Shown: positions 39,061 through 47,983 of the stretch, in pieces | Numbering within the stretch: position 1 is the first letter of the stretch | Layout: each line of letters begins with the position of its first letter | Source: Flavobacteriales bacterium | Lineage (GTDB): Bacteria > Bacteroidota > Bacteroidia > UBA10329 | NCBI GenBank assembly: GCA_016124845.1 | Contig: WGMW01000049.1 | Span: forward strand, 36,529-100,528 | Reading direction: 5' to 3' | Length of the DNA stretch: 64,000 bases | The notes under the pieces: model-generated | What the model was told of the DNA's origin: nothing | Databases searched by the model: none | The model's input: only the letters and a program-made list of their open reading frames with translations | Position numbers and translations under genes: made by a program

Positions 39061-40488
39061 TTACTCCCAGATCCTCTTCCAAGGTTTAGCTGCCTCCAAC
39101 TGGTAGGCAATGTCCAATAGGATGGCCTCCTGCCCGAGATTGGCAGAGAGCATCATGCCCATGGGTATGTCCTCTTGATTGTAATGTTGTACAGGTAGCG
39201 AAATGGAAGGGCCACCTGTGGCATTATGGTAAGGCGTAAAGCAGGCCCATTTTTGGATGCGCTCGAACAGTTCTTCGTATGGTAGCGACATGCTCAGGTA
39301 GCCGATGGCAGGCGGAACATGCGCAGTAGTAGGAGTGAGGATCATATCCAACTGAGAGCGCTTGAACATTCTGCGGTACTGGCGGAATGAGTTGCGAAGC
39401 CTTACGATAGAAGCAGCGGTCTTGGCCTTGTTCTGACGAAAGTGTTCGGCCAATCCAAGCGTGAGACCTGAAAGCTCGCTGGGTTCATATTCCTCACCGA
39501 AGACCTTTTTTCCGTAGCGTTCGAAGTAGAAGCCACCAACACTCCACAGGTTGGCAAAATCGTCAATGAAACGGTCTTTCAACGGTAGTTCGAACGGAAC
39601 CACTTCATGTCCCAACGATTCCAACAGCTTGGCCGTTTCCTGCAGGCCTTTCATGGTATCGGCATCCGCACCCAAACCTTTCAGAGAATCTCCTGTAAAA
39701 CCAATGCGATACTTACGGTTGGATGGACCTTCTATCAGACCGATCTCGGGCAACCGCCTGTTCTTGTAATACTTTTCTGCTTCCGCATAGAAGTAGGCGG
39801 TATCACGAACCGATCGGGAAACAACGCCATCAATGGCAATTTCCACAGGCTGTCGCTTGAACTTGCTTGCCTTGAGCAGTCGTCCACGGCTTGCTTTGAG
39901 ACCGACAAGTCCGCACGCTCCCGCAGGAATACGGATGGAACCGCCACCATCTGCCGCATGGGCAATGGGCACAACTCCTGCAGCCACCAATGCGGCCGAA
40001 CCACCAGAAGAACCTCCTGCTGAATGATCGGTGTTCCACGGGTTGCGGGTGGCCTCACCATTGGTGAATTCTGTGGAGGCCGTAAACCCGAATTCAGGCA
40101 TGGTGCTCATACCCAGATTCACAAAACCCTGTGCAAAGATCTGCTTGACGATCGGGTCGGTATCTGTAGCTGCTTTGGGAGGACTTGAATAGGCTGAAGT
40201 TCCGTGATGCACGGCAACGCCTTTTAAATGCACCATGTCTTTGAAGAACATAGGCACACCCGCAAACGGGCCTTGTACGTTCTTGGCCTCTTGCTTTGCG
40301 CGGTCATACAGTTCCGTTACAATGGCATTGATCTGCGGGTTTACCGACTGTGCACGTGCAATGGCCGCTGCCACACTTTCTTCGGCACTTATCTCTTTTT
40401 TCTTGATGCGATCTGCGAGTGCTGTCGCATCGTCTTTTCCGAGGGCATCGTCCGTAAAGGCGTGCACCTTCTTTCCTTCTTCACTCAT
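39061..40488 (-). CDS. Amidase signature family enzyme
   Basis: The 475-residue enzyme has the catalytic Lys (PMFFKDMVHLKG) and the Ser-cisSer pair in GGSSGGSAALVAAG, followed by GGGSIRIPAGACGLVGLK. It resembles cyclic-amide and 6-aminohexanoate-type amidases. It hydrolyses an amide bond in the cytoplasm; the substrate is unknown. There is no GatB/GatC neighbour, so it is unlikely to be GatA. Confidence 0.9.
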   Translation of the reverse strand: MSEEGKKVHAFTDDALGKDDATALADRIKKKEISAEESVAAAIARAQSVNPQINAIVTELYDRAKQEAKNVQGPFAGVPMFFKDMVHLKGVAVHHGTSAYSSPPKAATDTDPIVKQIFAQGFVNLGMSTMPEFGFTASTEFTNGEATRNPWNTDHSAGGSSGGSAALVAAGVVPIAHAADGGGSIRIPAGACGLVGLKASRGRLLKASKFKRQPVEIAIDGVVSRSVRDTAYFYAEAEKYYKNRRLPEIGLIEGPSNRKYRIGFTGDSLKGLGADADTMKGLQETAKLLESLGHEVVPFELPLKDRFIDDFANLWSVGGFYFERYGKKVFGEEYEPSELSGLTLGLAEHFRQNKAKTAASIVRLRNSFRQYRRMFKRSQLDMILTPTTAHVPPAIGYLSMSLPYEELFERIQKWACFTPYHNATGGPSISLPVQHYNQEDIPMGMMLSANLGQEAILLDIAYQLEAAKPWKRIWE

Positions 40489-40601
40489 CTCTCAAATCGG
40501 GGTTGGGAGCGCTATGATAGCACAACGCAGACTTAATAGCAATAGGCTCAAAAGAACCTTAAAGAATTTGAAACAATTGCGTACGAAAATCTACAGGCTG
40601 C

Positions 40602-41726
40602 TCAGTCTTTCACCACTTTTTTACGAATGACCTTCTCGCCATCGGTGATGGAAATGAAATAGATGCCGCTGTCCCAATTACTCATATCAAGCGTTTGTCG
40701 GGTGGAAGTGATGGCTGATGAATACAGCCGCTGCCCTGCCACGTTATGGATCTCGCAGAAACCGTTGCCGTCAGTTGTTTCCAAGGTGATGGTTCCAACG
40801 GTCGGATTCGGATAGAGGTTGATGTCGGTTTCGTTCAATTCTTGCACCACATCTGTCGGTGTTTGCGCCCACACATCGGTGATGGGAGTGACATTGGCGC
40901 TGTTTCCGCAGTACGAAAGTCCGTACACGTCCTGCATGGTTCGGAGGATATTGTAATGCGTGATGTTCTCATCGTAATCTCCACCGATCACATTCTCGCC
41001 AATAAAAAGCGTCATGATGCGGTTTGAGTGGAGCAGGTCGTCTTCATCGAATGTAAGGATGAAAAGGCTGTTATGCGTCTTTGCCCATTGGATGTACGCA
41101 TCCAGGTGATCCTGAAGCCACGTGTCGCCATTGCTGATGGCGTTCGGAAGCAGCACAGGATTGTGCATGTCGTGTGCCAGGTTGGGCATCACAAAACTCA
41201 CGGTCGGGAGGTTATTGAAATCGGTCGGGAAACTGGTCAACGGCTGATTGAGCGCAGCAGGAATACCATTGCCTGGAGAATCCTGCCAATTGACCCACGG
41301 GTTATGCTTTCTGGCGTAATCTCCGCTTGTCTCTACATCCGATCCAACCGCAGGAAGATCTTCCGAATAGCCGATGAACGTATAGTTGCTGTCGAGCAAC
41401 TCAGCACCGAGATTGGGCGTGGTGAATGGAAGACCGCTCGGAAGATTGTCGTCCGTTACGCCTTGGTCGGCTCCAGAAAAAAGCATGATGTAATTGGGCT
41501 GACTTGGATGCGCCAATCCGTGTGAAGAAGTGAAATTGGCCGTGTGTGGGTCTGAAAGCAATGAGTTGACATACGGAGCGAAGAATGAACCTTCGATATT
41601 CGTGTAGGCGTGATTTTCCATCACCACAATGACCACATGGTCGTGTTGCGGAATGGTTTGGGCATGGACCGCGTAGTGGGTGCCAAGTCCCATGGCGAGA
41701 TAAAGAACAGCGGAAAGATGTTTCAT
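40602..41726 (-). CDS. Secreted phosphoesterase with T9SS sorting domain
   Basis: The 374-residue protein has a signal peptide and the start VVIVVMENHAYTNIEG, typical of the acid phosphatase/phospholipase C phosphoesterase family. FILTFDEDD supplies further metal ligands. The last 75 residues are a type A sorting domain (LYPNPTVGTITLE ... KVIRKKVVKD). It is probably exported to the surface and releases phosphate from esters. Confidence 0.88.
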   Translation of the reverse strand: MKHLSAVLYLAMGLGTHYAVHAQTIPQHDHVVIVVMENHAYTNIEGSFFAPYVNSLLSDPHTANFTSSHGLAHPSQPNYIMLFSGADQGVTDDNLPSGLPFTTPNLGAELLDSNYTFIGYSEDLPAVGSDVETSGDYARKHNPWVNWQDSPGNGIPAALNQPLTSFPTDFNNLPTVSFVMPNLAHDMHNPVLLPNAISNGDTWLQDHLDAYIQWAKTHNSLFILTFDEDDLLHSNRIMTLFIGENVIGGDYDENITHYNILRTMQDVYGLSYCGNSANVTPITDVWAQTPTDVVQELNETDINLYPNPTVGTITLETTDGNGFCEIHNVAGQRLYSSAITSTRQTLDMSNWDSGIYFISITDGEKVIRKKVVKD

Positions 41727-41749
41727 GGCCGAAGTTTTAACAGATGTAA

Positions 41750-41757
41750 CAAATGTA
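41750..41757 (-). promoter_or_regulatory. -7 box of the phosphoesterase gene
   Basis: TACATTTG on the minus strand matches TAnnTTTG and lies 23 bp before the ATG at 41726. Confidence 0.45.
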
Positions 41758-41795
41758 AGGGCATTCGAGCAATCCGTTCATTGCTTCAGCATGCC

Positions 41796-42965
41796 TTAGG
41801 ATTGTGTCCGTGTGCCAAACAAGAAATACAGGGTAACGCACGCAGTGGCAATGCCCGTCACCAGCATGGTGGTCGAAGCTCCGAATTGATACCAGAGCAG
41901 ACCGGCCATGGAACTGGCCGCCATGGTACAAAGGCTTTGAAAAGCGGTGAAGGTGCCAATGGCCGTAGCCACATCCTTCTTAGCCGAAATGTTGCTGATC
42001 CATGCTTTGGAGACGCCCTCCGTGGCAGCCGCATAGATACCGTATAAAAAGAACAGCAAGCCGATGAGGTAGTTGTTGGCGGCCACGCTCATACCAACAT
42101 ATACTGCTGTAAAACACATCAGTCCAAAAACCACCATGCGTTTAAGACCGATGCGATCGGCCACCATGCCGAGCGGAAAGGAGGCCAAGGCGTAGATGAG
42201 GTTGTAGAATATGTAGGTACCAATGACCCACGTGTCGGTCAGTCCTGCTTCTTTCGCTTTCAGCAGCAGAAAAACATCCGAGCTGTTGAAGAGCGTGAAG
42301 ATCAGAAAGCCGGTCACCACCTTCCGATAGTCCGAAGGACTTGTTCGCCAGTAGGCCAGAAAACTGAAAAAGGACGGTCGGGCCAAGTTTACTGCTTTGG
42401 GCTGCTTCCTTTCTTGTAGGAGGAAGGATGCCAGCACGGCCAATAGCCCGGGAAAAAAGGCCAGAAAGAACAGCATGGCGTAGTGCTGCGGGTAGAAGTG
42501 CAGATACACCAGCGCAAGGATCGGACCGATGACAGCCCCTAAGGTGTCCATGGAACGGTGGAACCCGAAAACACGGCCCTTGGTCTGTTGTGTGGCCTCT
42601 TCAGAAAGGATGGCATCGCGTGCTCCTGTTCGGATGCCTTTTCCAAAGCGGTCGGTGGTGCGTGCAAAAAAGATCCATAGTGGGTGCGCCAACGCGGCCA
42701 TCAAGGGTTTGGAAATGGCACTCAATGCGTAGCCCAGTTGCACAAAAGGCACGCGTTTGCCCATGTTGTCTGATAGCTTTCCGAAATACCCTTTGCTCAG
42801 CCCTGCCGTGGCCTCGGCCATTCCTTCAAGCACTCCGATAAGCACCACCGAGAATCCGATCGACTGCAGGTAGATGGGCATGATGGGATAGAGCATTTCG
42901 CTGGCCATGTCGGTAAAAAGGCTCACCAGCGAGAGAATCCAAACGGTTCGGGTAATGTGTTTCAA
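41796..42965 (-). CDS. MFS transporter
   Basis: The 389-residue protein has about twelve membrane helices. The loop between helices 2 and 3 reads GKLSDNMGKRVP, an MFS-type signature, and a related GMVADRIGLKRM lies in the second half. The substrate is unknown. It lies 21 bp downstream of the GH31 gene on the same strand and could import that enzyme's sugar product, which is an inference. Confidence 0.88.
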   Translation of the reverse strand: MKHITRTVWILSLVSLFTDMASEMLYPIMPIYLQSIGFSVVLIGVLEGMAEATAGLSKGYFGKLSDNMGKRVPFVQLGYALSAISKPLMAALAHPLWIFFARTTDRFGKGIRTGARDAILSEEATQQTKGRVFGFHRSMDTLGAVIGPILALVYLHFYPQHYAMLFFLAFFPGLLAVLASFLLQERKQPKAVNLARPSFFSFLAYWRTSPSDYRKVVTGFLIFTLFNSSDVFLLLKAKEAGLTDTWVIGTYIFYNLIYALASFPLGMVADRIGLKRMVVFGLMCFTAVYVGMSVAANNYLIGLLFFLYGIYAAATEGVSKAWISNISAKKDVATAIGTFTAFQSLCTMAASSMAGLLWYQFGASTTMLVTGIATACVTLYFLFGTRTQS

Positions 42966-42986
42966 ACTACGTGATCGTTGGCGGCA

Positions 42987-44879
42987 TCATTTTCTCCAAA
43001 ATACAGCTGGCGTGCCGATAGGTGCATAAACCTCGTTCCATCTGCCGCCCATAAATTCGGTTCCAGTAAGATAATGCACCCATGTTCCTTCGGGGAAATA
43101 GCCGCGGACCTTGGTCTGTCCGCGTTCCGTGATGGGAAGCACCAATAGGTCATCGCCTACAAAGAATTGCTTGTCCGTGTTGAGGCAATTCGTGTCTTCG
43201 GGGCATACCAACCACGGATGTCGGATAACGGGAATTCCCGTTTCGGATGCTTCTTTGATGAGTTTCTTGAAGTACGGTTCCAGTTCCTTATGGATCTTGC
43301 CGAAGCGGGCAAAGAACTCCTGCGTTTCATCATCGGTGTAATACTGAACCATGTCGTTGGGAAGCAACCCTTCGTGCGTTCGGAAAATGGGGGTGAAGGC
43401 TTCAAACTCGATCCAGCGGAACAGCACTTCCTTATCACGCAGATAGTTTTTAAAGAATGGGAACTTGAGCGCGGTGTAACCGCCAACATCCGAATGGTTG
43501 ATGGCCATGCCGCTCAAACCCGATGAGATCATGGCATTGACGGCCGATCCCAATCCATCGTTCTCGCCAAAATCGACCATCTGATCGCCAGCCCAAAAGA
43601 GCGTGGAACTACCTGAGGAACCTGTAAACCCCGAACGGGAGAAGAAAACCACTTCGCCCAGTTTACCCGCCTCTTCAATGGCTTCTCGGTTCACTTTGGC
43701 CCAATCGGCTGCAAAACGGTTGTGGTAATCTTTCGGGTCTTGGCCAGAATGGAGTTTGCAGTCAAACGGCAGCCACTCGGCAAAATCGGCCATCCAACCG
43801 CTCAAACCGTTTCCGATCATGTTGGTTTTGATGATGTCTTTGATCCACTCACGCGTAGCGGAATTGCTCAGGTCGATGATGTAGCCTTTGAAACCTCCGA
43901 ACGGAATCAGGTAGGGCGAACCGTCTGTGCGGTGAACGATGTAGCCGTTCTTCAAGGCGTCATCGGTCATGTCGGTTCCTTCCAATAGAAACGGATTGAT
44001 GTAACCCAAAACCTTCACATTCTGCGCATCCATATCCGCGCAGAACTGCTTAAAATCGGGATAGGTGATGGTGTCAGGTTTCCATTCCCAGCGCAAGCGC
44101 GAACCAATGTTGGTCTTTTTCTTTCCCACCCAATCCTGAATCCAAATGGCAGAAACGGGATTGCCGTAACTCTTGGCATCCTTTACCAATTGTTTTACAC
44201 GTTCCGCGCCTCCTTGAATGCCCAGAATTGTTCCATACGTCCAATCGGGCAATTCGGGCATACGGCCCAAATGGGCGGTCACTTTTTGAATGAGTTCCTT
44301 CGGTGAATTCGCCTCCCAGCTTCGAATTTTTATTTCATCATCATGCACACGGAAGGTGATCTTTCCATTTTCTGTCAGATCGATCTCTGAGTAGCAATCG
44401 TTCTCAATGAGAAAAGCGGAATTGTTTGAAGAAAGAACTAACGGGACAGGGCAATAGGTGCTCCATTCATGGCCGCCAGCGCCAATCAAATTGGCGGTTC
44501 TGGTTGCGGGTTGGTCACCACGACCAATGCCATTCTCTTCTACAATAAACGGAACGTTCTTGCCTGTCAGTTCCACGTGGCTGAACTGCTCGCCACCCCC
44601 GAAAAAATGCGCGGAACTATCTACGGAAAGGGTCAGTTCCGTGATATTGGTCAGAACGAAAGTGTTTTTCGTAAACACATGGATCCGACCATTATTCTGC
44701 TCAATAATCGGCTCAGCGGTCAATGCCTCAAGATGTTTCTCTTTTACCTTGTACGACCCGAGTTTTCCTTCGTAAAGGAGCTCACCACGGTAGAAAACCG
44801 CCTTGGCAGATCGGTCTGTGGCTTGCTGCGCCCAGACAGCAATCGGCAAAAGCGTCAGTAGCAAGAATGTCAGCCGCAT
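42987..44879 (-). CDS. GH31 glycosidase, probable sulfoquinovosidase
   Basis: The 630-residue secreted enzyme (signal peptide MRLTFLLLTLLPIAVWA) is a GH31 (beta/alpha)8 hydrolase. Its nucleophile is Asp365 (GWMADFAEWLP) and acid/base Asp432 (WAGDQMVDF). Gln248 (WIQDWVG), Arg261 and Trp264 (GSRLRWEW) and Tyr468 (HSDVGGY) match, at exactly the same spacing, the E. coli YihQ residues I recall as Gln288, Arg301, Trp304, Asp405, Asp472 and Tyr508, which bind sulfoquinovose. It would release sulfoquinovose from plant or algal sulfolipid. The long upstream frame is rejected because the signal peptide starts at 44879. The MFS gene follows. Confidence 0.85.
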   Translation of the reverse strand: MRLTFLLLTLLPIAVWAQQATDRSAKAVFYRGELLYEGKLGSYKVKEKHLEALTAEPIIEQNNGRIHVFTKNTFVLTNITELTLSVDSSAHFFGGGEQFSHVELTGKNVPFIVEENGIGRGDQPATRTANLIGAGGHEWSTYCPVPLVLSSNNSAFLIENDCYSEIDLTENGKITFRVHDDEIKIRSWEANSPKELIQKVTAHLGRMPELPDWTYGTILGIQGGAERVKQLVKDAKSYGNPVSAIWIQDWVGKKKTNIGSRLRWEWKPDTITYPDFKQFCADMDAQNVKVLGYINPFLLEGTDMTDDALKNGYIVHRTDGSPYLIPFGGFKGYIIDLSNSATREWIKDIIKTNMIGNGLSGWMADFAEWLPFDCKLHSGQDPKDYHNRFAADWAKVNREAIEEAGKLGEVVFFSRSGFTGSSGSSTLFWAGDQMVDFGENDGLGSAVNAMISSGLSGMAINHSDVGGYTALKFPFFKNYLRDKEVLFRWIEFEAFTPIFRTHEGLLPNDMVQYYTDDETQEFFARFGKIHKELEPYFKKLIKEASETGIPVIRHPWLVCPEDTNCLNTDKQFFVGDDLLVLPITERGQTKVRGYFPEGTWVHYLTGTEFMGGRWNEVYAPIGTPAVFWRK

Positions 44880-44892
44880 GTAAACAGCTTGG

Positions 44893-45075
44893 TCAATCGA
44901 GTTCCTCGATTGGCGAATTGGCTGCAACCTTCTTAATGGCCTCAATGCCTGTAATGCAACTTTGCTTGGTGGTGTAGCCTTGGCTGGCGCAGATGATCTC
45001 GCCATTGGCAGCTTTCAGTCTGAAATAATAGTGGTCGTCATGACCTTTGAATACTTGAAATTTTGGGTTTTCCAT
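44893..45075 (-). CDS. YegP/DUF1508-like small protein
   Basis: The 60-residue protein is a single DUF1508-type beta-hairpin repeat (KFQVFKGHDDHYYFRLKAAN, then SQGYTTKQSCITGIEAIKK). YegP-like proteins usually have two repeats, so this is a half-length form. The ATG at 45075 starts the domain. It lies 13 bp upstream of the GH31 gene on the same strand. Function unknown. Confidence 0.85.
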   Translation of the reverse strand: MENPKFQVFKGHDDHYYFRLKAANGEIICASQGYTTKQSCITGIEAIKKVAANSPIEELD

Positions 45076-45162
45076 GATGAAATGATTTTTGGATTGTGTT
45101 TTCCCGCTGACCAAAAATTATATTGCCGTATTGCGAAGTGGCACGAGCTGCGTTTAATCGGT

Positions 45163-46908
45163 TTATTGTTTAAGCACTTTCATATTACGGATAGTACCAT
45201 TTGAACTGACCCACTGGAGAAGGTACAGTCCATTACTCTTCGGTAGCTCAAGGTCGAGAAATTTACCTCGGCCTTTTCGGGCGACCAGTAAAAGGGATCC
45301 GAGAGGGTTGTACACATTTACCTGTCCTGTTTCGTTAAGTGTTTCAAAGGCAATACGCACGTGGCCATTAGTTGGATTTGGGAACACCGACAGCATTTTG
45401 TCCATCTTTTTCGTTTCCTGTATTCCGCTGATGGTGTTGTGGTCTAATCTCTGCAAGAATATGTCCTCTATGGTTCCAGCAGTAAGATTGAATATGGCCT
45501 GACCAGGGTCGAAGTCACCCGTTCCTTGGAAATAACCTGAGGAAAGCACATTTCCCATTGGATCTACATTCATCGAAATGCCTTGGGTGGTGGAACTGGA
45601 ATCATTTGAAAAATTCAATGCCCATTGAAGTGCCCCATCTCCGCTGTACTTGACGATGAAAACATTTCCATCTACTACCGAAAGGCTGTCGGTTCCGATG
45701 TTAGGATTGAAATCTCCAGAAGTGATAATGCTTCCAGCCACATAGATGTTGCCTTCCGTATATAGTTCCATATCTCTGTAATTCCCATTTCCAGGGTCAC
45801 CAAATTGGTCGACCCACACGAAATTGCCTAAAGCATCCAACTTCAGCAAATAAGTAGCTCCTCCTGCGGTGAGGGTGTTCTCAAGCTCATGCACACCCGC
45901 ATTGGGGTCGAAGTCTACCGTATTGTTGAACCAACCGATGGTGTAACAACTGCCTGCGTCATCAACTTGTATGGCTCTATCGCCTCCGGTCTGTTGAATG
46001 CTCCCATTGATCACTTTGGCCCATTCAAAACTACCCGATGGGTTCAATTTAAGTATGAATTGGCCACCGAAGATAGATGGTGCGGTCAGTTCTTCGAGTC
46101 CGCTTCCAGGGTCAAAATCCACCGTTCCCAAAAGCAGTCCGGTCAGATAGATATTGTCATCGGCATCGGTGGCTATTGAGTAGCTTCGGGTTGATGTAGT
46201 GGTTACATCGATTCGTTCGGCCCAAACGAAACCACCTGAAGTATCAAGCTTGGTGATGTATATGTCGTCCGAGCCACCTGTGATTACTGAGCTGTTTGAA
46301 CTTGGGTCAAAATCTACAGTACCACCAAAGACTCCAGTTATTAGGAGGTTACTCGATGCATCCAAAGTAAGAGAGCTAGGGCTATTGTTGCTTGGACCGA
46401 ATTCCTTTGCCCAAATGAATTGACCGTCTGCGTTCAATTTCAGTATAAACGTCAACGCTCCTCCAGAAGTATTGAGAAGATAAGCGGTTCCATTTCCAGG
46501 GTCGAAATCAGTTGAATCCATGCTGAAGAAGCCCGTAACATATACATTTCCTGAACCATCGGTTACAATGGAGGAGCCTTGGTCATACGAGTCGCGTCCA
46601 ATTCGGCCAGCCCAAGCAAAATTACCAGCAGAGTCAATCTTGGAAATGAACATATCACCGAACCCGCTATCAGTAAAAGGGGAAGTGTTTGGTCCTGGAT
46701 CCAGGTCGACCGTTCCGGTAATGGCTCCTGTCAAGTAAAGGTTACCCAGCGCGTCCGTTGTAGAGGATAGGATGAAAATGTTGCCGTTCTCATTGCTCAA
46801 TTGCTCTGCCCAGCTCAGTACGGGAGTTTGGGCAATGGTTGATACGGTAGTAAGCAGCCAAATTGATACGAGGAGGCATCTTGTGGTCATCAATAGATTC
46901 GTTTGCAA
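45163..46908 (-). CDS. SBBP-type beta-propeller protein with T9SS sorting domain
   Basis: The 581-residue protein has a signal peptide and about nine repeats of about 45 residues, each built as GNVYVTGxF followed by VDFDPG and a hydrophobic strand. This fits SBBP beta-propeller blades; the recurring FDPG may bind calcium. A type A sorting domain (FPNPTNGHVRIAF ... IRNMKVLKQ) ends the protein. It is likely a surface-exposed or secreted adhesin-like protein. Confidence 0.85.
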   Translation of the reverse strand: MQTNLLMTTRCLLVSIWLLTTVSTIAQTPVLSWAEQLSNENGNIFILSSTTDALGNLYLTGAITGTVDLDPGPNTSPFTDSGFGDMFISKIDSAGNFAWAGRIGRDSYDQGSSIVTDGSGNVYVTGFFSMDSTDFDPGNGTAYLLNTSGGALTFILKLNADGQFIWAKEFGPSNNSPSSLTLDASSNLLITGVFGGTVDFDPSSNSSVITGGSDDIYITKLDTSGGFVWAERIDVTTTSTRSYSIATDADDNIYLTGLLLGTVDFDPGSGLEELTAPSIFGGQFILKLNPSGSFEWAKVINGSIQQTGGDRAIQVDDAGSCYTIGWFNNTVDFDPNAGVHELENTLTAGGATYLLKLDALGNFVWVDQFGDPGNGNYRDMELYTEGNIYVAGSIITSGDFNPNIGTDSLSVVDGNVFIVKYSGDGALQWALNFSNDSSSTTQGISMNVDPMGNVLSSGYFQGTGDFDPGQAIFNLTAGTIEDIFLQRLDHNTISGIQETKKMDKMLSVFPNPTNGHVRIAFETLNETGQVNVYNPLGSLLLVARKGRGKFLDLELPKSNGLYLLQWVSSNGTIRNMKVLKQ

Positions 46909-47022
46909 TTGGTAAGAAACACGGCTTTAAGATTAAAACAATACAGTTGAGGCATCTGTATTCATTGTCTAAAGTTATGGATGTCTCCTCACTTTTCTCA
47001 GCTTTGCCGTTGAAGATCTGAT

Positions 47023-47982
47023 ATGCTGCGCCTCGTTTTCTCATTTTTCCTTTTCTCCTTTTTTCTGACATCTCAGGCGCAGGACATGCCTGAAATTGAA
47101 AACTTCGGCAAGAATCCCGGTAAACTTCGGCTGTTCGTCCATGTTCCAGAGAAACTTCCCGAAGGGGATGTTCCGCTGGTGGTGGTGCTGCATGGCTGCA
47201 ACCAGGATGCGCACGGCATGATGCGACTGAGCGGTTGGAACAAACTGGCGGACGAGAACGGTTTCATCATCGCGTATCCCGAACAGAAAGGCACCAATAA
47301 CATGAATCGCTGTTTCAACTGGTTCCATGGAAAAGACACCGAACTGGGCAAAGGCGAGGTGGCCTCGATTCATCAGATTGTGGACTACATGAAAGCCAAT
47401 TATCCGATCAATGCGAAGCATGTTTGTATTACGGGTGTTTCGGCAGGCGCGGCCATGGCGGTGACGGCTGCGGCTCTGTATCCTGGTGATTATTCGGCCG
47501 TGGCTTCGTATGCTGGCGGGCCTTACGGTTCGGGAAATATCGTTTCAGGTGTTGGAAGCATGTTCGGTTGGGTGGACCGCAAACCGTGGGAATGGGCAAG
47601 AAGGGTTCGGCTGGCCAATGACGGCTACCGTGGCGAATATCCGAAAATGATCATCCTGCAAGGAACGGATGATCCTGTGGTGAACCCGATGAACGCCACG
47701 GAGATCATGGAACAATGGACCGGACTGCATCAGATCGACCGCGATTCGGTCACCGTTAAAGAGAATTTTCAGAATAACCCGAAGGTGATACGGAGTTCAT
47801 GGTCGGAAGGAGAGAAGGTGGAATCCGTGGTGCTTTACGAATTCAAAGGTTTGGGTCATGTGTTGGCCGTGGATGTCGGAAATGAAAAAGACCAAGGCGG
47901 TAGCGATGGTCTTTTCTCTGTGGATATTGGTTTTCATTCCACGTATTGGGTCGCGAAGGAATTTGACCTTATCGCTCATTGA
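47023..47982 (+). CDS. Secreted PHB-depolymerase-like esterase
   Basis: The 319-residue alpha/beta hydrolase has a signal peptide, the oxyanion-hole segment VVVLHGCNQDAHG, and the nucleophile elbow GVSAGAAM. A late Asp (QGTDDPVVNPMN) and a His (GLGHVLA) complete the triad. It belongs to the extracellular PHB depolymerase/feruloyl esterase group. It is convergent with the T9SS gene at 47984, only 1 bp apart. Substrate is not certain. Confidence 0.87.
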   Translation: MLRLVFSFFLFSFFLTSQAQDMPEIENFGKNPGKLRLFVHVPEKLPEGDVPLVVVLHGCNQDAHGMMRLSGWNKLADENGFIIAYPEQKGTNNMNRCFNWFHGKDTELGKGEVASIHQIVDYMKANYPINAKHVCITGVSAGAAMAVTAAALYPGDYSAVASYAGGPYGSGNIVSGVGSMFGWVDRKPWEWARRVRLANDGYRGEYPKMIILQGTDDPVVNPMNATEIMEQWTGLHQIDRDSVTVKENFQNNPKVIRSSWSEGEKVESVVLYEFKGLGHVLAVDVGNEKDQGGSDGLFSVDIGFHSTYWVAKEFDLIAH

Positions 47983-47983
47983 G

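Noticed and set aside
39007..39106. Short plus-strand frame running into the amidase gene
   Set aside because: Overlaps the amidase 3' end and shows no similarity or signal.
42987..45005. Longer GH31 frame from 45005
   Set aside because: A signal peptide begins at 44879 and the extra part is antisense to the YegP-like gene.
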